Assembly: GCF_000306115.2 (NCBI RefSeq) | Contig: NZ_AKWX02000004.1 | Location: 1-64,000, forward strand | DNA length: 64,000 bases | Direction of reading: 5' to 3' | From: Leptospira wolffii serovar Khorat str. Khorat-H2 | Lineage (GTDB): Bacteria > Spirochaetota > Leptospiria > Leptospirales > Leptospiraceae | Shown here: positions 9,707-18,780 of the stretch, piece after piece | Position numbering within the stretch: the first letter of the stretch is position 1 | Layout of the letters: each line of letters opens with the position of its first letter | The notes under the pieces: generated by a model | What the model was told of the DNA's origin: nothing | The model's database searches: none | The model's input: only the letters and a program-made list of their open reading frames with translations | Translations under genes and position numbers: made by a program

Positions 9707-11755
9707 ATGATGCGAAAATTTCCGATCTATTTCCTCCTACTCTGCATACTTTTCCCTATTTTTTCCTGCGATAGTCCCGAAGAAAGTCCGGATAGCCGAC
9801 ATCCCTACGCGGTCCAGGGAATCATGGATTTGCAATCTTACGATTTGAAGGAGAAGGGCCCCATTCTTCTTTCCGGGATCTGGAAATTCAGATGGTTGTA
9901 TTGGAAGAGTCTTGGGACCCAGGATCCCGAATCCTACGAGATGGTGAGCGTACCTTCTTCTTGGAACGGAAAGAACGGGACTCGACTGGGAGAAGGATAC
10001 GGAACTTATGAACTTGTCGTTCAATTAGGAAGGGATTACGGAGAATTGGCCGTCCTAGTCCCGGAGCAAAGTTCCTCCTATTTTTTATATGTGGACGGAA
10101 AACTTCTGACTTCCTGCGGCGAGGTGGAATTTCCTTCCAAGACGGATATCACGATCTTCGAAGTCAAACCCGCTTGGTGCAATCGTCTCGCGAAATTCTT
10201 CCCGGAAAGCGAAGACGTAAAAATAGAATTACAAATTGCGAATAAAGACCATAGGCTGGGGGGATTCTGGGCTCCCATTCGTATAGGAACCGCAAATTCC
10301 ATGGAGAAGGTTTGGAATGGGGAACGGCTCATGGATTTCTTCTTTGCCGGAGGTCTTTTCTGTATCGGACTTTTGCATCTGATTTACGCCTTCGTAAGAA
10401 GAGGAGAACCCGCTTCCCTTTATTTCGGGCTTTATTGTTTGGTGATGTCTTCGAGGGGAGCATTTTCCGGAACCAGAGTCGTTTCCGAATATTTGGAATT
10501 TCTAAAATACGATCATTTCGTTCGTATAGAATATATCACATTCTATCTTGCGATCCCTATTTTCCTAAGCTATATCCTCTCCGTGTTTCCTAGGGAACTG
10601 AAGAGAATACTGGTGGATCTCGTCTGGTGGATCGCAATCGGCGCCTGTCTTGTGGTCCTGGTCTTTCCGGTCCGTATCTTCACTTTTACGATCACAGTAT
10701 ACTATCTGGTGGCGTTTCTCGCGGGAACTCTCGGTCTATTCTCCCTGACTAAGGCAGCGCTCAGAAAAAGAAAAGGGGCGCTCATCATATTGGGCGGTTT
10801 CATATTCATATACGCCGCTCTCATTCACGATATTCTATATGCGAATTTTTATCTGGACACGGGCTATTTTACGAATGTGGGGGCCTTCGTATTCTTAGTA
10901 GCCCAATCCGTTTTTCTTTCCGTTCGTAGTTCGGACAGTTTGGATCGTCTCTTGGATCTTTCCCGGAATTTGGAAAAGAGAGTGGAGGAGCGCACGAAGC
11001 AACTTAGAAACGCGCTTCGTCTCATCCAAAACGATTTGAATGTAGCGAGAGAAATCCAGAAAGGCCTTTTGGGTTTGGAGGATAGGGGAGAGAAGATCAT
11101 ACAGGACCTTAGGATTCGGATTTTGCATAAACCTCTCGCGGAAGTGGGAGGGGATCTTTACGATATCACCGAATTGCCGGACGGTAGGATTCGTATCTTC
11201 GTCGCGGACGCTACGGGGCACGGGATCCAGGCGGCTCTCATAACGATTCTTATCCGGAAAGTATTCGAGGATCTTAGATTCAGGGAGAATTCTCCGGGAG
11301 AATTATTATCCGAAATCAGCAATCAATTCCACGGAAAATACGGGAATGTTGCCACATTCTTCTCCGCTTCTCTTTTGGAAATTTCACATGACCGTAAAAG
11401 GCTGGGGCTCTCCATGGCGGGTTCCCCTCCCATCCTCATCCAAAACAAGGGGGAAGAGCATGTGATAGAATGTGAGAATCCTCTTGCGGGCCTAATCGGA
11501 AATTTCAGATTCTCGGACCGAGAGATCACGCTTGAGCCCGGATTTCGGATCCTATGTTTCACGGACGGTTTGACCGAGTCCGCAAGACTTCCCGGAGATT
11601 TTTACGGGATAGAGAGAGTTCTTGCATACATGCGACTCGGAGCAAAGGAAGAAATGAAAGATTTTCTGGAGGGAATTCATTCGGACCTTCTGAAATTTTT
11701 AGGAAGCTCCGGACCGAAGGACGATATACTTCTTTTGGGAATCGAAGACAAATGA
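9707..11755 (+). CDS. 7TM receptor with SpoIIE-type PP2C phosphatase domain
   Basis: Membrane signalling protein of about 682 residues. The start at 9707 (MMRKFPIYF...) gives a signal sequence and lipobox (FPIFSC); the longer frame back to 9611 does not. Then come a periplasmic jelly-roll-like sensor (about 30-200, 7TMR-DISMED2-like), seven hydrophobic helices (about 215-420), a coiled coil with VEERTKQLRNALRLI, and a PP2C/SpoIIE phosphatase. Metal-binding motifs visible are VGGDLYD, ADATGHG, CFTDGLTES and KDDILLLGI. Such proteins dephosphorylate anti-sigma-factor antagonists; no STAS or anti-sigma gene is next to it. It diverges from sbp. Confidence 0.88.
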   Translation: MMRKFPIYFLLLCILFPIFSCDSPEESPDSRHPYAVQGIMDLQSYDLKEKGPILLSGIWKFRWLYWKSLGTQDPESYEMVSVPSSWNGKNGTRLGEGYGTYELVVQLGRDYGELAVLVPEQSSSYFLYVDGKLLTSCGEVEFPSKTDITIFEVKPAWCNRLAKFFPESEDVKIELQIANKDHRLGGFWAPIRIGTANSMEKVWNGERLMDFFFAGGLFCIGLLHLIYAFVRRGEPASLYFGLYCLVMSSRGAFSGTRVVSEYLEFLKYDHFVRIEYITFYLAIPIFLSYILSVFPRELKRILVDLVWWIAIGACLVVLVFPVRIFTFTITVYYLVAFLAGTLGLFSLTKAALRKRKGALIILGGFIFIYAALIHDILYANFYLDTGYFTNVGAFVFLVAQSVFLSVRSSDSLDRLLDLSRNLEKRVEERTKQLRNALRLIQNDLNVAREIQKGLLGLEDRGEKIIQDLRIRILHKPLAEVGGDLYDITELPDGRIRIFVADATGHGIQAALITILIRKVFEDLRFRENSPGELLSEISNQFHGKYGNVATFFSASLLEISHDRKRLGLSMAGSPPILIQNKGEEHVIECENPLAGLIGNFRFSDREITLEPGFRILCFTDGLTESARLPGDFYGIERVLAYMRLGAKEEMKDFLEGIHSDLLKFLGSSGPKDDILLLGIEDK

Positions 11756-11960
11756 ATCCCATTCGCAAAATACATCCTCCTAAGTAGGAACTCCGTCCTC
11801 TTTTTTTCTATATCGAATCGAGTCTCCTCCGCAAATCGAAACACTGTTCGTTTTCTGGTTTAATTGTATCGACCTTCCAAAAGTATGGTTAGAGAGATGG
11901 TAAACAGGGCCCGCCTTTCCGGATGGGATTCCTGAAATCGTTACCAACAGAGGACCCTCT

Positions 11961-12095
11961 ATGGCATTCAAGCTCGACGGGGCAAAATTCCCCACTTTGG
12001 AAGAGCTCATTACGGCTCTTTATCCCTTGTATGCGGACAAAATGAGCGAAGCTGAATTCAGAAAGTACGTTCAAGAGAATGTAAAGGAAGAATAG
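11961..12095 (+). CDS. 44-residue small protein, unknown
   Basis: Short frame encoding MAFKLDGAKFPTLEELITAL..., ending ...YVQENVKEE, with a purine-rich AGAGGA about 9-14 bases before the ATG. It is acidic and helical in character (EELITALYPLYADKMSEAEF), with no signal peptide or membrane segment. The sequence looks like a folded mini-protein and codon use matches its neighbours. It sits alone between two larger genes. I do not recognise the family. Confidence 0.6.
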   Translation: MAFKLDGAKFPTLEELITALYPLYADKMSEAEFRKYVQENVKEE

Positions 12096-12189
12096 TCGCT
12101 TCTTCCTTGCCGATCTTCGATTCGGCGAATCCACGGGGGCCCGCTCTCTTTTGCTTGTCAATTCGGGCGGTTTTCCTTACCCTCTCGGC

Positions 12190-14673
12190 ATGCCTTTTTT
12201 TCAGAAGAAATGGAGACTCGCTCCTGCCTGGCGCAGGCCCCTTCTACTCCTCGCCTCTTTTTTAGTTCTTATCATTAAATTCAGATTCTTGCTCACTCCG
12301 GAGCCTCTCTCCGGTTGGAGCTTGCATGCTCAGACCCATTTGGCCGAGATCTACGACTTCCTGTTGGGAGGAGGGCAATCCCTGGGCTACGACACTCGTT
12401 GGTTTTCCGGGATGCCGGTTTTCTACTACGAGCCTCCTTTCTTTTATTTCACCACCGCGATATTGCATCGCACGATTTTCTTTTGGCTTCCTCTTTCTTT
12501 CTCTTTCAATATAGGCATCCTTCTTTCCATACTATTATTCACCTATGCCTTCGTAAAATTCAGTCTGCTACTGTTAAGTGAAACGAATCACAGGGCGAAT
12601 ACGGTCATGCTCGCGATGTCCGGCCTGGTTTTTTTCTTTCTTTGCGCAGGAGAGGAACCGTTCGGTCTTTCCCTCGTGGGCCTATTCAGCGGTTCCGTAA
12701 CCGGATTCTTCGGTCTGGGCTGGAGTCTATTAGGTTTTTATTATTTAGAAAAGTATAGGACGACCGGGAAACTTTCCTCCCTCGCGAAATATCTGGTGGT
12801 AAGCGCCTGCGTTTATTATTCGGATTTTCCCTCTTCCATGTTCTATATCGTATCCTTGTTCATCTATTTCCTATTCTTAGGAGAAGAATTGGGCAAGCGC
12901 GCCTTTTCCTTGGTCTTTCTCATTCCTCTCATACTCGCCGCTCCGATCTGGTGGAATTTCCTACATTATTCCTCCTATCGTGCGGAAACCTTTCCCATGG
13001 AGTCCACTCCGGGACTCATTTCCATTCTGGGCTCAGGCGCTCTCAAGCCGATCTGGGAAGGGAGCGGGCTTTTCGCCTTTTTATGGAATTTCCTTATTGG
13101 ATTGCATTGGGTCCAGGCGGTGTTCCCGATTCTATTCCTGCTCGGGATCCGATCCATTCTGAAACGAAAGATATTTCCTCCGGCTTCCCGCTTCGTATTC
13201 TTTGCGAGCCTTATCTTCTATTGGATAGGCGTCGATACATCTCTCTCCAAATTCTTTCCGGGGATTGGGTTCCCTTGGTTCCGAGCATTGGATCTTTCCC
13301 TTCTTTTTCTCACTCTGTCCGGACTCGAGACGGCGGTACATCTACTCAAGAAAGAGACTTCCGCATGGGTGACTCAGTATTCGGTAGGAGCTCTTCTATT
13401 CTTCGCGTTAGTCAGATTCTTTTTATGGCATCCGGAATTGGAATGGAAGGAACATTCGACTTTTCTAAAGGATAGTCTTTCCTCTCTGGAGATGCAGGAA
13501 GTGGAGGCGACTCTTTCCGAACTACCCAAGGATTCTAAGATATTCCCCGAGATAGATTCCCGCAGAAAATGGGGAGATAGTCCGTTTACACTCGGACTAC
13601 TCATACGCAGGGCAGGGCATAGGAACCTACTCGGAATGGAAGCGGACGCTTCTCTGAGTTCTCTCGCTTTGCAGCCTTATTTAGGCCGTTATCTGCCTTG
13701 GACTGCCTGGAAAAAAGACATATCCTATGAGGACGAACTCTCTTTGGAGGAGACTAGCGCAGGACTACATAGATTCCTCCAATCTACGGGGACTTCTTAT
13801 ATTCTAGGTTCCACGGAGAAATTTTATAGAATTTTAAAGTCTGATCCGAATCGCTTCGAACTTCTGAAAGGTTGGGTCAATCGCGAAAGTCTGCAAGCCT
13901 CCGAAGAAGGCGAAGCTCCTAATAGAAAATATGAGAAGGAGTTGGAGAATAAGGCTTTTATCTTTCTGTTTAAAGTGAAGAATGCGGGCTCCGATCTTTC
14001 CGTCCTAAAGGAAAAACCTTGGGCTGTCGCCGATTATAGGGAACTGACCGGAGGAAAGACTCTCAGGCCTAAACGCTTTTTATACAATACCAACGAAGCG
14101 ATTCTACACGAAGGATTGGATAGCGGAATCGTTCTCGCAAGAGTGGGAAGAAGGGAAATCGCCGATGCGGGAACCAAATTATCCGATTGGTTCCAAGGAA
14201 TCGTGGTGCTAAATGTTCCCACAACTAGAGGATTCTGGAAGGAAGAATTGAAAGCGGAATACGGAGACTTCAACTTTTTGGATAGGGACGAATTCATAGG
14301 GCGATTTTTTCCTGTGAAGGATCGGATCCGATCGGAAGAAGATCCCCTTTCCTTAGCGGAGACACCGATCCTACCTCGTATTCTTTCCGACGAAGCGGTC
14401 GTTTCCGATGGGGAAGATAAGCCTTCTGTCTCCGAGAAGGGCGCGAATTTCTGTAAGCTCGTACGTAGATCCTTCTTTCCTCAATGGGAGGATAAGAACG
14501 GGGGAATCCTTTTCCAAACCCAAAGAAACGAAATACTGGTTTGTTCCGAGAAGGAAGCTCTGAATCTGCATTTCGGCAAGGGAAATTCGGTATATCTGAC
14601 TATATTCATGTTCCTATTGCCGGTATTCTTTCTACTCTCTTCCCTAGTGAAAGGAAGGTGGTTTTTCCGTTGA
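12190..14673 (+). CDS. large polytopic membrane protein, GT-C/YfhO-like
   Basis: About 827 residues. Residues about 15-420 hold roughly ten hydrophobic helices; the first loop contains TPEPLSGWSLHAQTHLAEIYDF and a WFSGMPVFYYEPPFFY segment, the kind of loop seen in GT-C glycosyltransferases and YfhO-like proteins, where an acidic residue binds the lipid-linked sugar. About 350 soluble residues follow, with a final helix near the C-terminus (VYLTIFMFLLPVFFLLSS). Enzymatic activity is inferred from topology only. The ATG at 12190 was chosen; a TTG at 12151 would add 13 residues and neither has a strong ribosome site. Its stop overlaps the next start. Confidence 0.65.
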   Translation: MPFFQKKWRLAPAWRRPLLLLASFLVLIIKFRFLLTPEPLSGWSLHAQTHLAEIYDFLLGGGQSLGYDTRWFSGMPVFYYEPPFFYFTTAILHRTIFFWLPLSFSFNIGILLSILLFTYAFVKFSLLLLSETNHRANTVMLAMSGLVFFFLCAGEEPFGLSLVGLFSGSVTGFFGLGWSLLGFYYLEKYRTTGKLSSLAKYLVVSACVYYSDFPSSMFYIVSLFIYFLFLGEELGKRAFSLVFLIPLILAAPIWWNFLHYSSYRAETFPMESTPGLISILGSGALKPIWEGSGLFAFLWNFLIGLHWVQAVFPILFLLGIRSILKRKIFPPASRFVFFASLIFYWIGVDTSLSKFFPGIGFPWFRALDLSLLFLTLSGLETAVHLLKKETSAWVTQYSVGALLFFALVRFFLWHPELEWKEHSTFLKDSLSSLEMQEVEATLSELPKDSKIFPEIDSRRKWGDSPFTLGLLIRRAGHRNLLGMEADASLSSLALQPYLGRYLPWTAWKKDISYEDELSLEETSAGLHRFLQSTGTSYILGSTEKFYRILKSDPNRFELLKGWVNRESLQASEEGEAPNRKYEKELENKAFIFLFKVKNAGSDLSVLKEKPWAVADYRELTGGKTLRPKRFLYNTNEAILHEGLDSGIVLARVGRREIADAGTKLSDWFQGIVVLNVPTTRGFWKEELKAEYGDFNFLDRDEFIGRFFPVKDRIRSEEDPLSLAETPILPRILSDEAVVSDGEDKPSVSEKGANFCKLVRRSFFPQWEDKNGGILFQTQRNEILVCSEKEALNLHFGKGNSVYLTIFMFLLPVFFLLSSLVKGRWFFR

Positions 14674-15803
14674 AGTTACCGTACGGAAACAAACCGTACT
14701 CTAAATTACAGTTCGTATCGAATTCTCTTTTCGTAATATTCGGAGGCCTCCTCGTATGGGGGCTTGTCGGAAAATGGGACAGATTCCTTTGGGGAAACGT
14801 TCTTTTACACGGAGTGGAAGGCGGACTCGTAGGCGCGATTTGCGATTGGTTTGCGGTATGGAAAACCTATAGAGCAGTGGAATTGCAGAGCGAGGGAATC
14901 GCGGAAGAGATCGGAAAATGGGTCTCCACGGATTTAATCAGCGAACATAAATTGAAATCCTATCTGGACGAGATCTTGGACGATCCGGAGAATATGGATA
15001 CTCTTCGTTCTTTGTTGGAAAAACATCTCTCCGGAGAAAAAGAAATCAGGGAAATTTTGGATCTGGTCTGGAGCAAGGTGGAGGAGGATATCGTCCGCTA
15101 CGTCACGAATTTCAAATTTTCCGGTGCGGATAAGGAGATCCTACACGAATTGAACCGGAGGAAGGAAATCCTAGGAACGGTGCGCTTCTTAGTGGGAGAA
15201 TCCTTGGTCAAGGCGACGAACGAGGAGGATTTCTCGGAAAGAATCCAGAAAATCACCAAAGGATTTTCCTTTTTAGCCAAACCTCTCATTTGGCTCATCG
15301 ATCCTAGAAAAAGAATCCGAGAATTCGGAGAGGGACTAAAAGAAGGACGGGATTTTCAAACGGAAGAAGAAGGGGTTCTATTCGAAGTCTTTTCCCTATT
15401 CTCCGATTGCGCCGAATTATACGTGGGCTCTTGGAACGAATTGCCTTCTGAGGCAAGAGAAGAAGCGGTAAGAGCCCTTGCCGATTTCGGTAAGGAACAA
15501 CTGAATCGTTTGGCTACGGACTTGGTGCTTTCCCATAAGGAAGATTTAAGCCGTATGGAAAACCTCAGGGAATATGCGCCTATTCGCATATTGTTGGAGT
15601 TCCTACGATCCAAGACGAATGAGTCGGTCTCCCAATACGTGGGAGAACAAGTCGCCAAGGGGCTTAAGGTTTTGGAGCCCAGGAAATTCAGAGAAAATTT
15701 GGAAACGAAGACCCGTAATGTCTTGGAGAAAATACGGATCAATGGAAGCCTTTTGGGCTTTTTTGCGGGCACAGTGATCGGAGTGCTGATCTCCTTACTC
15801 TGA
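14670..15803 (+). CDS. DUF445 family membrane protein
   Basis: 377 residues. An N-terminal helix (FVSNSLFVIFGGLLVWGL), the DUF445 signature GVEGGLVGAICDWFAVWKTYRA, a long helical soluble middle (about 65-350), and a C-terminal helix (GSLLGFFAGTVIGVLISL). DUF445 (YjiN/YheB-like) proteins are poorly characterised. The start is the TTG at 14670, overlapping the upstream TGA as TTGA, with AAGGAAGG about nine bases before it. The frame stays open upstream to 14541, but that part lies inside the previous gene. Translational coupling with the upstream membrane protein suggests a shared envelope role. Confidence 0.82.
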   Translation: MKLPYGNKPYSKLQFVSNSLFVIFGGLLVWGLVGKWDRFLWGNVLLHGVEGGLVGAICDWFAVWKTYRAVELQSEGIAEEIGKWVSTDLISEHKLKSYLDEILDDPENMDTLRSLLEKHLSGEKEIREILDLVWSKVEEDIVRYVTNFKFSGADKEILHELNRRKEILGTVRFLVGESLVKATNEEDFSERIQKITKGFSFLAKPLIWLIDPRKRIREFGEGLKEGRDFQTEEEGVLFEVFSLFSDCAELYVGSWNELPSEAREEAVRALADFGKEQLNRLATDLVLSHKEDLSRMENLREYAPIRILLEFLRSKTNESVSQYVGEQVAKGLKVLEPRKFRENLETKTRNVLEKIRINGSLLGFFAGTVIGVLISLL

Positions 15804-15860
15804 TTCTTTCTCGGAAATTATTCACTTGCGCGAATTTCCGGGTTTAGTAAAAAATTACGT

Positions 15861-16160
15861 ATGTATTTTCGGATCCTAATGGGTTGCATTCTAATTCTTC
15901 CTTTTTACTTAGGATGTTACTCTAGTACAGTATTCTATTTTCAGAATCTTAGAATGAGACCCCTGCCTCCTTCCGTGAAGCAAGGCTTGTACAAGCAGGA
16001 CGAGATCGGATGCGGAAAAAAAATTAGGGAGGTATTGAACGCGATTCCCGAAAAAAATCCTTCCGCCACCCATATCCGGGATCTGGAGATATATAAGAAA
16101 GACGACGGTCTTTTTAGTAGTTGCTATCGTTTGAATTACGGCTTGGAGATTTCCCAATGA
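15861..16160 (+). CDS. small lipoprotein, unknown
   Basis: 99 residues with a hydrophobic leader and lipobox FYLGC (Cys19), so probably membrane-anchored. The mature part has few Cys residues (in EIGCGKK and SSCYRLNY) and no recognisable domain. Its stop overlaps the next lipoprotein start as ATGA, so the two are made together. Confidence 0.7.
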   Translation: MYFRILMGCILILPFYLGCYSSTVFYFQNLRMRPLPPSVKQGLYKQDEIGCGKKIREVLNAIPEKNPSATHIRDLEIYKKDDGLFSSCYRLNYGLEISQ

Positions 16161-16501
16161 AATCCATTCGAAGGATTTCCGTTTTCCTAATATTCTTCGG
16201 CCTTCTGGTAAGCTGCGGAGAATCCCTGATGTACAAGGTCGAAAGGGTGGTTCCAGCAAAAGATCGGCCTGTATTTTCCTCTAACCGTGTGGAAGGAGAG
16301 GATTGCGTAGGTTTAGTCATCCCTTTTATGTTCGGTAGATTCGTGCCTGAAATCGAAAGAGCCTATGCTAACGCCCTGGAAAAGGCTCCGCCAGGAACAC
16401 AGTCCTTGTCGGACGGAGAGGTGTTTACCCGCGGGTTCATACTACCTCCTTTGGTATTTTTCCGTTGCATAGTGGTGACGGGAACTCCCAGCATGGACTA
16501 A
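16157..16501 (+). CDS. small lipoprotein, TRL-like
   Basis: 114 residues; MKSIRRIS start with GGAG nine bases upstream, hydrophobic leader and lipobox LLVSC. The mature part (DCVGLVIPFMFGRF, ERAYANALEKA, FFRCIVVTGTPS) resembles TRL-like small lipoproteins, in which an A-x-x-A helix and a final C-x-x-V-x-G strand recur; this match is tentative. The ATGA overlap with the preceding lipoprotein shows coupling. Confidence 0.7.
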   Translation: MKSIRRISVFLIFFGLLVSCGESLMYKVERVVPAKDRPVFSSNRVEGEDCVGLVIPFMFGRFVPEIERAYANALEKAPPGTQSLSDGEVFTRGFILPPLVFFRCIVVTGTPSMD

Positions 16502-16586
16502 GTCTTGCCACAAATTAGGGCATTCTTATTTCAAATTTCATAAAATTCTTATCGATCTGCCTTCTGGGCTTTGTTCAAATTTTTTT

Positions 16587-16616
16587 TTGACCGACACCTT
16601 CGGTTGAAGGTATAAG
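16587..16616 (+). promoter_or_regulatory. promoter of the two-component system
   Basis: TTGACC (16587-16592), an 18-base spacer, and TATAAG (16611-16616), preceded by a run of eight Ts. It is about 120 bases upstream of the histidine kinase ATG. Good consensus match for a housekeeping promoter. Confidence 0.5.
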
Positions 16617-16736
16617 ATTATGAATTCTTCTACTCGTTTAGGAGAATGGATGGGTCTACGGAACCGGTTCGAGGAATTAATCGACTCGTTATTCGGATCC
16701 TGATGAGTACCGGACTAATTTTTCAAACGGCGAATT

Positions 16737-17984
16737 ATGAGTAAGAGAATCGAAAAGATAAAGGAAAGCCGGGTCATAGTCGGAAAAGAAACGGCTAACT
16801 TTGAGACCGACGGACTCGTGTTCGAAGAATTCTACCAACAGAATCATACGATCGCTTTCTACTTTTTCGGGATCGTATTCTTCCTACTTCTTTCCGGGCT
16901 ATACATGGAGTATCTTCGCTCCAATTGGGTTCTATTCTACCTAGATCTGGCTTCACTGGTATTTTGCGTTTCCGCCCTGGCGGTATTACGTTTCTTTTCC
17001 GGAACGGGAATATTTAAAAGGATTACGGTTACATTTTTACTTTTGGCCATGGTTCTCTTGGAAGTGGAGACACAATTCTACGATAACAACGCTAAGTTCT
17101 TCGAGATAGAAATGTGGATCATCAATCCGATCCTTTTATTACTCATCGCTTTCTTCTTTAGCGGAAGACCTAAATACTATTTCGTTTTTTCCTCCGTAGT
17201 TTTTTTCTATTTTGTATTCCGTACGTCTTGGGAGGGAATGCAGTATTTCGAAACCAGAGAGACTTGGATATCCATAGCGGATATGGCTGCCCTTCAGTTA
17301 TTCTGCTGTTTTTTGAACGTATGGTGGTTCGGATACCGTACGGAAACCATTCGCAAGACTGAAAAATTGACCAGGCAACTCCGCTTGGAAAGGGAATCAA
17401 TTTCCAGAAATCTGCACGATTATCTGGGAGCCAAGGCCACGGATCTGAGCCTACTCGTGAAATCCATCCAAAACCGTCATCTAGGCGATATGGAGTCCGT
17501 AATCAAGTTAAGAAGGCTTTCCGAAGAAATCTTTCAAGGGGTTCGTGAGATAACGGCTAATGTGGAAGACGCTAAACTCATCTCGGAGGACGTATGGAGT
17601 GGAATCAGGGTACTCCTATTGAGAAGATACGGAGACGGAGGAAGAAAGGTAAAATTCTCCCGAATCGGGGAGGCGGACTATTATTCGGATTCGGATCCAG
17701 CCGCCCAATTATTGGGAATAGTGACCGAGATTTGTTCCAACGATTTAAAATACGGCTCCGGGATATCGCATTGGAGTTTTAAACCCGGCAAGGAAAGTGT
17801 AAAGATCCTAGTTCGAAGCCGTTCCCTATACACGGAGTCTCGTTTGGGATCCTTAGGTCATAAAACCATTCGGGACCGTGCATCCATTTTGGGCGGAGAC
17901 TGGAATGAGAATCTGATCCAAGGACGTTTCCAGGGAGAATTGGAAATTCCCGTGGAGAGATTAAGGAGAATCGAATTTACGTGA
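16737..17984 (+). CDS. membrane sensor histidine kinase (NarL partner type)
   Basis: 415 residues. Six to seven hydrophobic segments at about 40-200 without a large periplasmic domain, then a dimerisation helix with the phosphoacceptor His227 in SRNLHDYLGAKATDL (HisKA_3-like), then a GHKL ATPase with EICSNDLKYG as the N-box and LGHKTIRDRASILGG as the G-box region. The N-box Asn is present. Kinases of this type signal to LuxR-type regulators, and one follows with a GTGA overlap. The stimulus is unknown; the membrane-buried sensor suggests an envelope or lipid signal. Confidence 0.85.
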   Translation: MSKRIEKIKESRVIVGKETANFETDGLVFEEFYQQNHTIAFYFFGIVFFLLLSGLYMEYLRSNWVLFYLDLASLVFCVSALAVLRFFSGTGIFKRITVTFLLLAMVLLEVETQFYDNNAKFFEIEMWIINPILLLLIAFFFSGRPKYYFVFSSVVFFYFVFRTSWEGMQYFETRETWISIADMAALQLFCCFLNVWWFGYRTETIRKTEKLTRQLRLERESISRNLHDYLGAKATDLSLLVKSIQNRHLGDMESVIKLRRLSEEIFQGVREITANVEDAKLISEDVWSGIRVLLLRRYGDGGRKVKFSRIGEADYYSDSDPAAQLLGIVTEICSNDLKYGSGISHWSFKPGKESVKILVRSRSLYTESRLGSLGHKTIRDRASILGGDWNENLIQGRFQGELEIPVERLRRIEFT

Positions 17985-18592
17985 AGCTCTTCCGGATCGC
18001 AGTCATCGAGGACGACCCGACCTTTGCCGCGCATTGTTGGGAAGGCTTGAAGAAGATGCAAAGAGTGACCAAAGTGGATGTGTATTCCGCGGCGGAGGAT
18101 TTTCCGGTAAAGCTCGTTCTTCCCTACGATCTGGTCTTCGTTGATATCCATCTTCCAGGAAAAAGCGGGTTGGATTTTATACAGGAAATGAAGGCCTCAA
18201 ATACCAAAACTATCTTTGCGATTTTATCCGCCTTCGAGTCGGAGGAGGCCTTATTCAAGGCCTTGAAGATCGGGGCTTTAGGGTATATTCTTAAAAAGGA
18301 CGTGAAGAATATAGAGGAGACCGCTTCCATACTATTGAACGGTGGGGGGATACTATCGCCTGGACTTGCTGCGAGAGTGATTTCAAGTTTTCGTCGCCCT
18401 GTCAAAGAGGATCTGGAAGTACTTTCCTTTCGAGAAAAGAAGATTTTGGATCTAATCGTGGATGGGAGAAAAACGAAGGAAATCGCGGCCCATTTCGGAA
18501 CCAAGGAAGGTACGGTTCGCCTTCAGATTAAAAGTATATTTAGAAAATTGCATGTAAATTCCCGTATTGAGCTTGTCCGTAGGTTTTCTTAA
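17981..18592 (+). CDS. NarL/FixJ family response regulator
   Basis: 203 residues. Receiver domain 1-120 with acidic pocket EDD (10-12), phosphoacceptor Asp55 (LVFVDIHLPG) and conserved Lys105; LuxR-type HTH at about 143-203 (LSFREKKILDLIVDG, KEIAAHFGTKEGTVR). The GTG at 17981 overlaps the kinase stop as GTGA, with AAGGAGA upstream. Transcription factor activated by the upstream kinase; targets unknown. Confidence 0.92.
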   Translation: MKLFRIAVIEDDPTFAAHCWEGLKKMQRVTKVDVYSAAEDFPVKLVLPYDLVFVDIHLPGKSGLDFIQEMKASNTKTIFAILSAFESEEALFKALKIGALGYILKKDVKNIEETASILLNGGGILSPGLAARVISSFRRPVKEDLEVLSFREKKILDLIVDGRKTKEIAAHFGTKEGTVRLQIKSIFRKLHVNSRIELVRRFS

Positions 18593-18721
18593 AAAGTCGT
18601 CTTTAGACGGCGATTCTTCCGTTTCGGTTAAAAGAATCCCAAAAATAGACGAAGAAGCGCTTTCCGAAGCGGTTCTAAAAGAAACGCTTGTCTCCTTTAT
18701 ATATACTTTAAACGTGAACTA

Positions 18722-18750
18722 TTGACGGGATTCAATGTCTAAAAGATAAT
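18722..18750 (+). promoter_or_regulatory. promoter of the pirin gene
   Basis: TTGACG (18722-18727), a 17-base spacer and GATAAT (18745-18750), followed by a short leader with GAAAGGAG shortly before the pirin ATG at 18781. Confidence 0.5.
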
Positions 18751-18780
18751 CGGCCCCAGAGGACCGAAAGGAGATTAAAA

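Noticed and set aside
16620..16703. 27-codon frame between the promoter and the histidine kinase
   Set aside because: Its ATG falls at the predicted transcription start (promoter -10 at 16611-16616), so no leader could be translated in the usual way.
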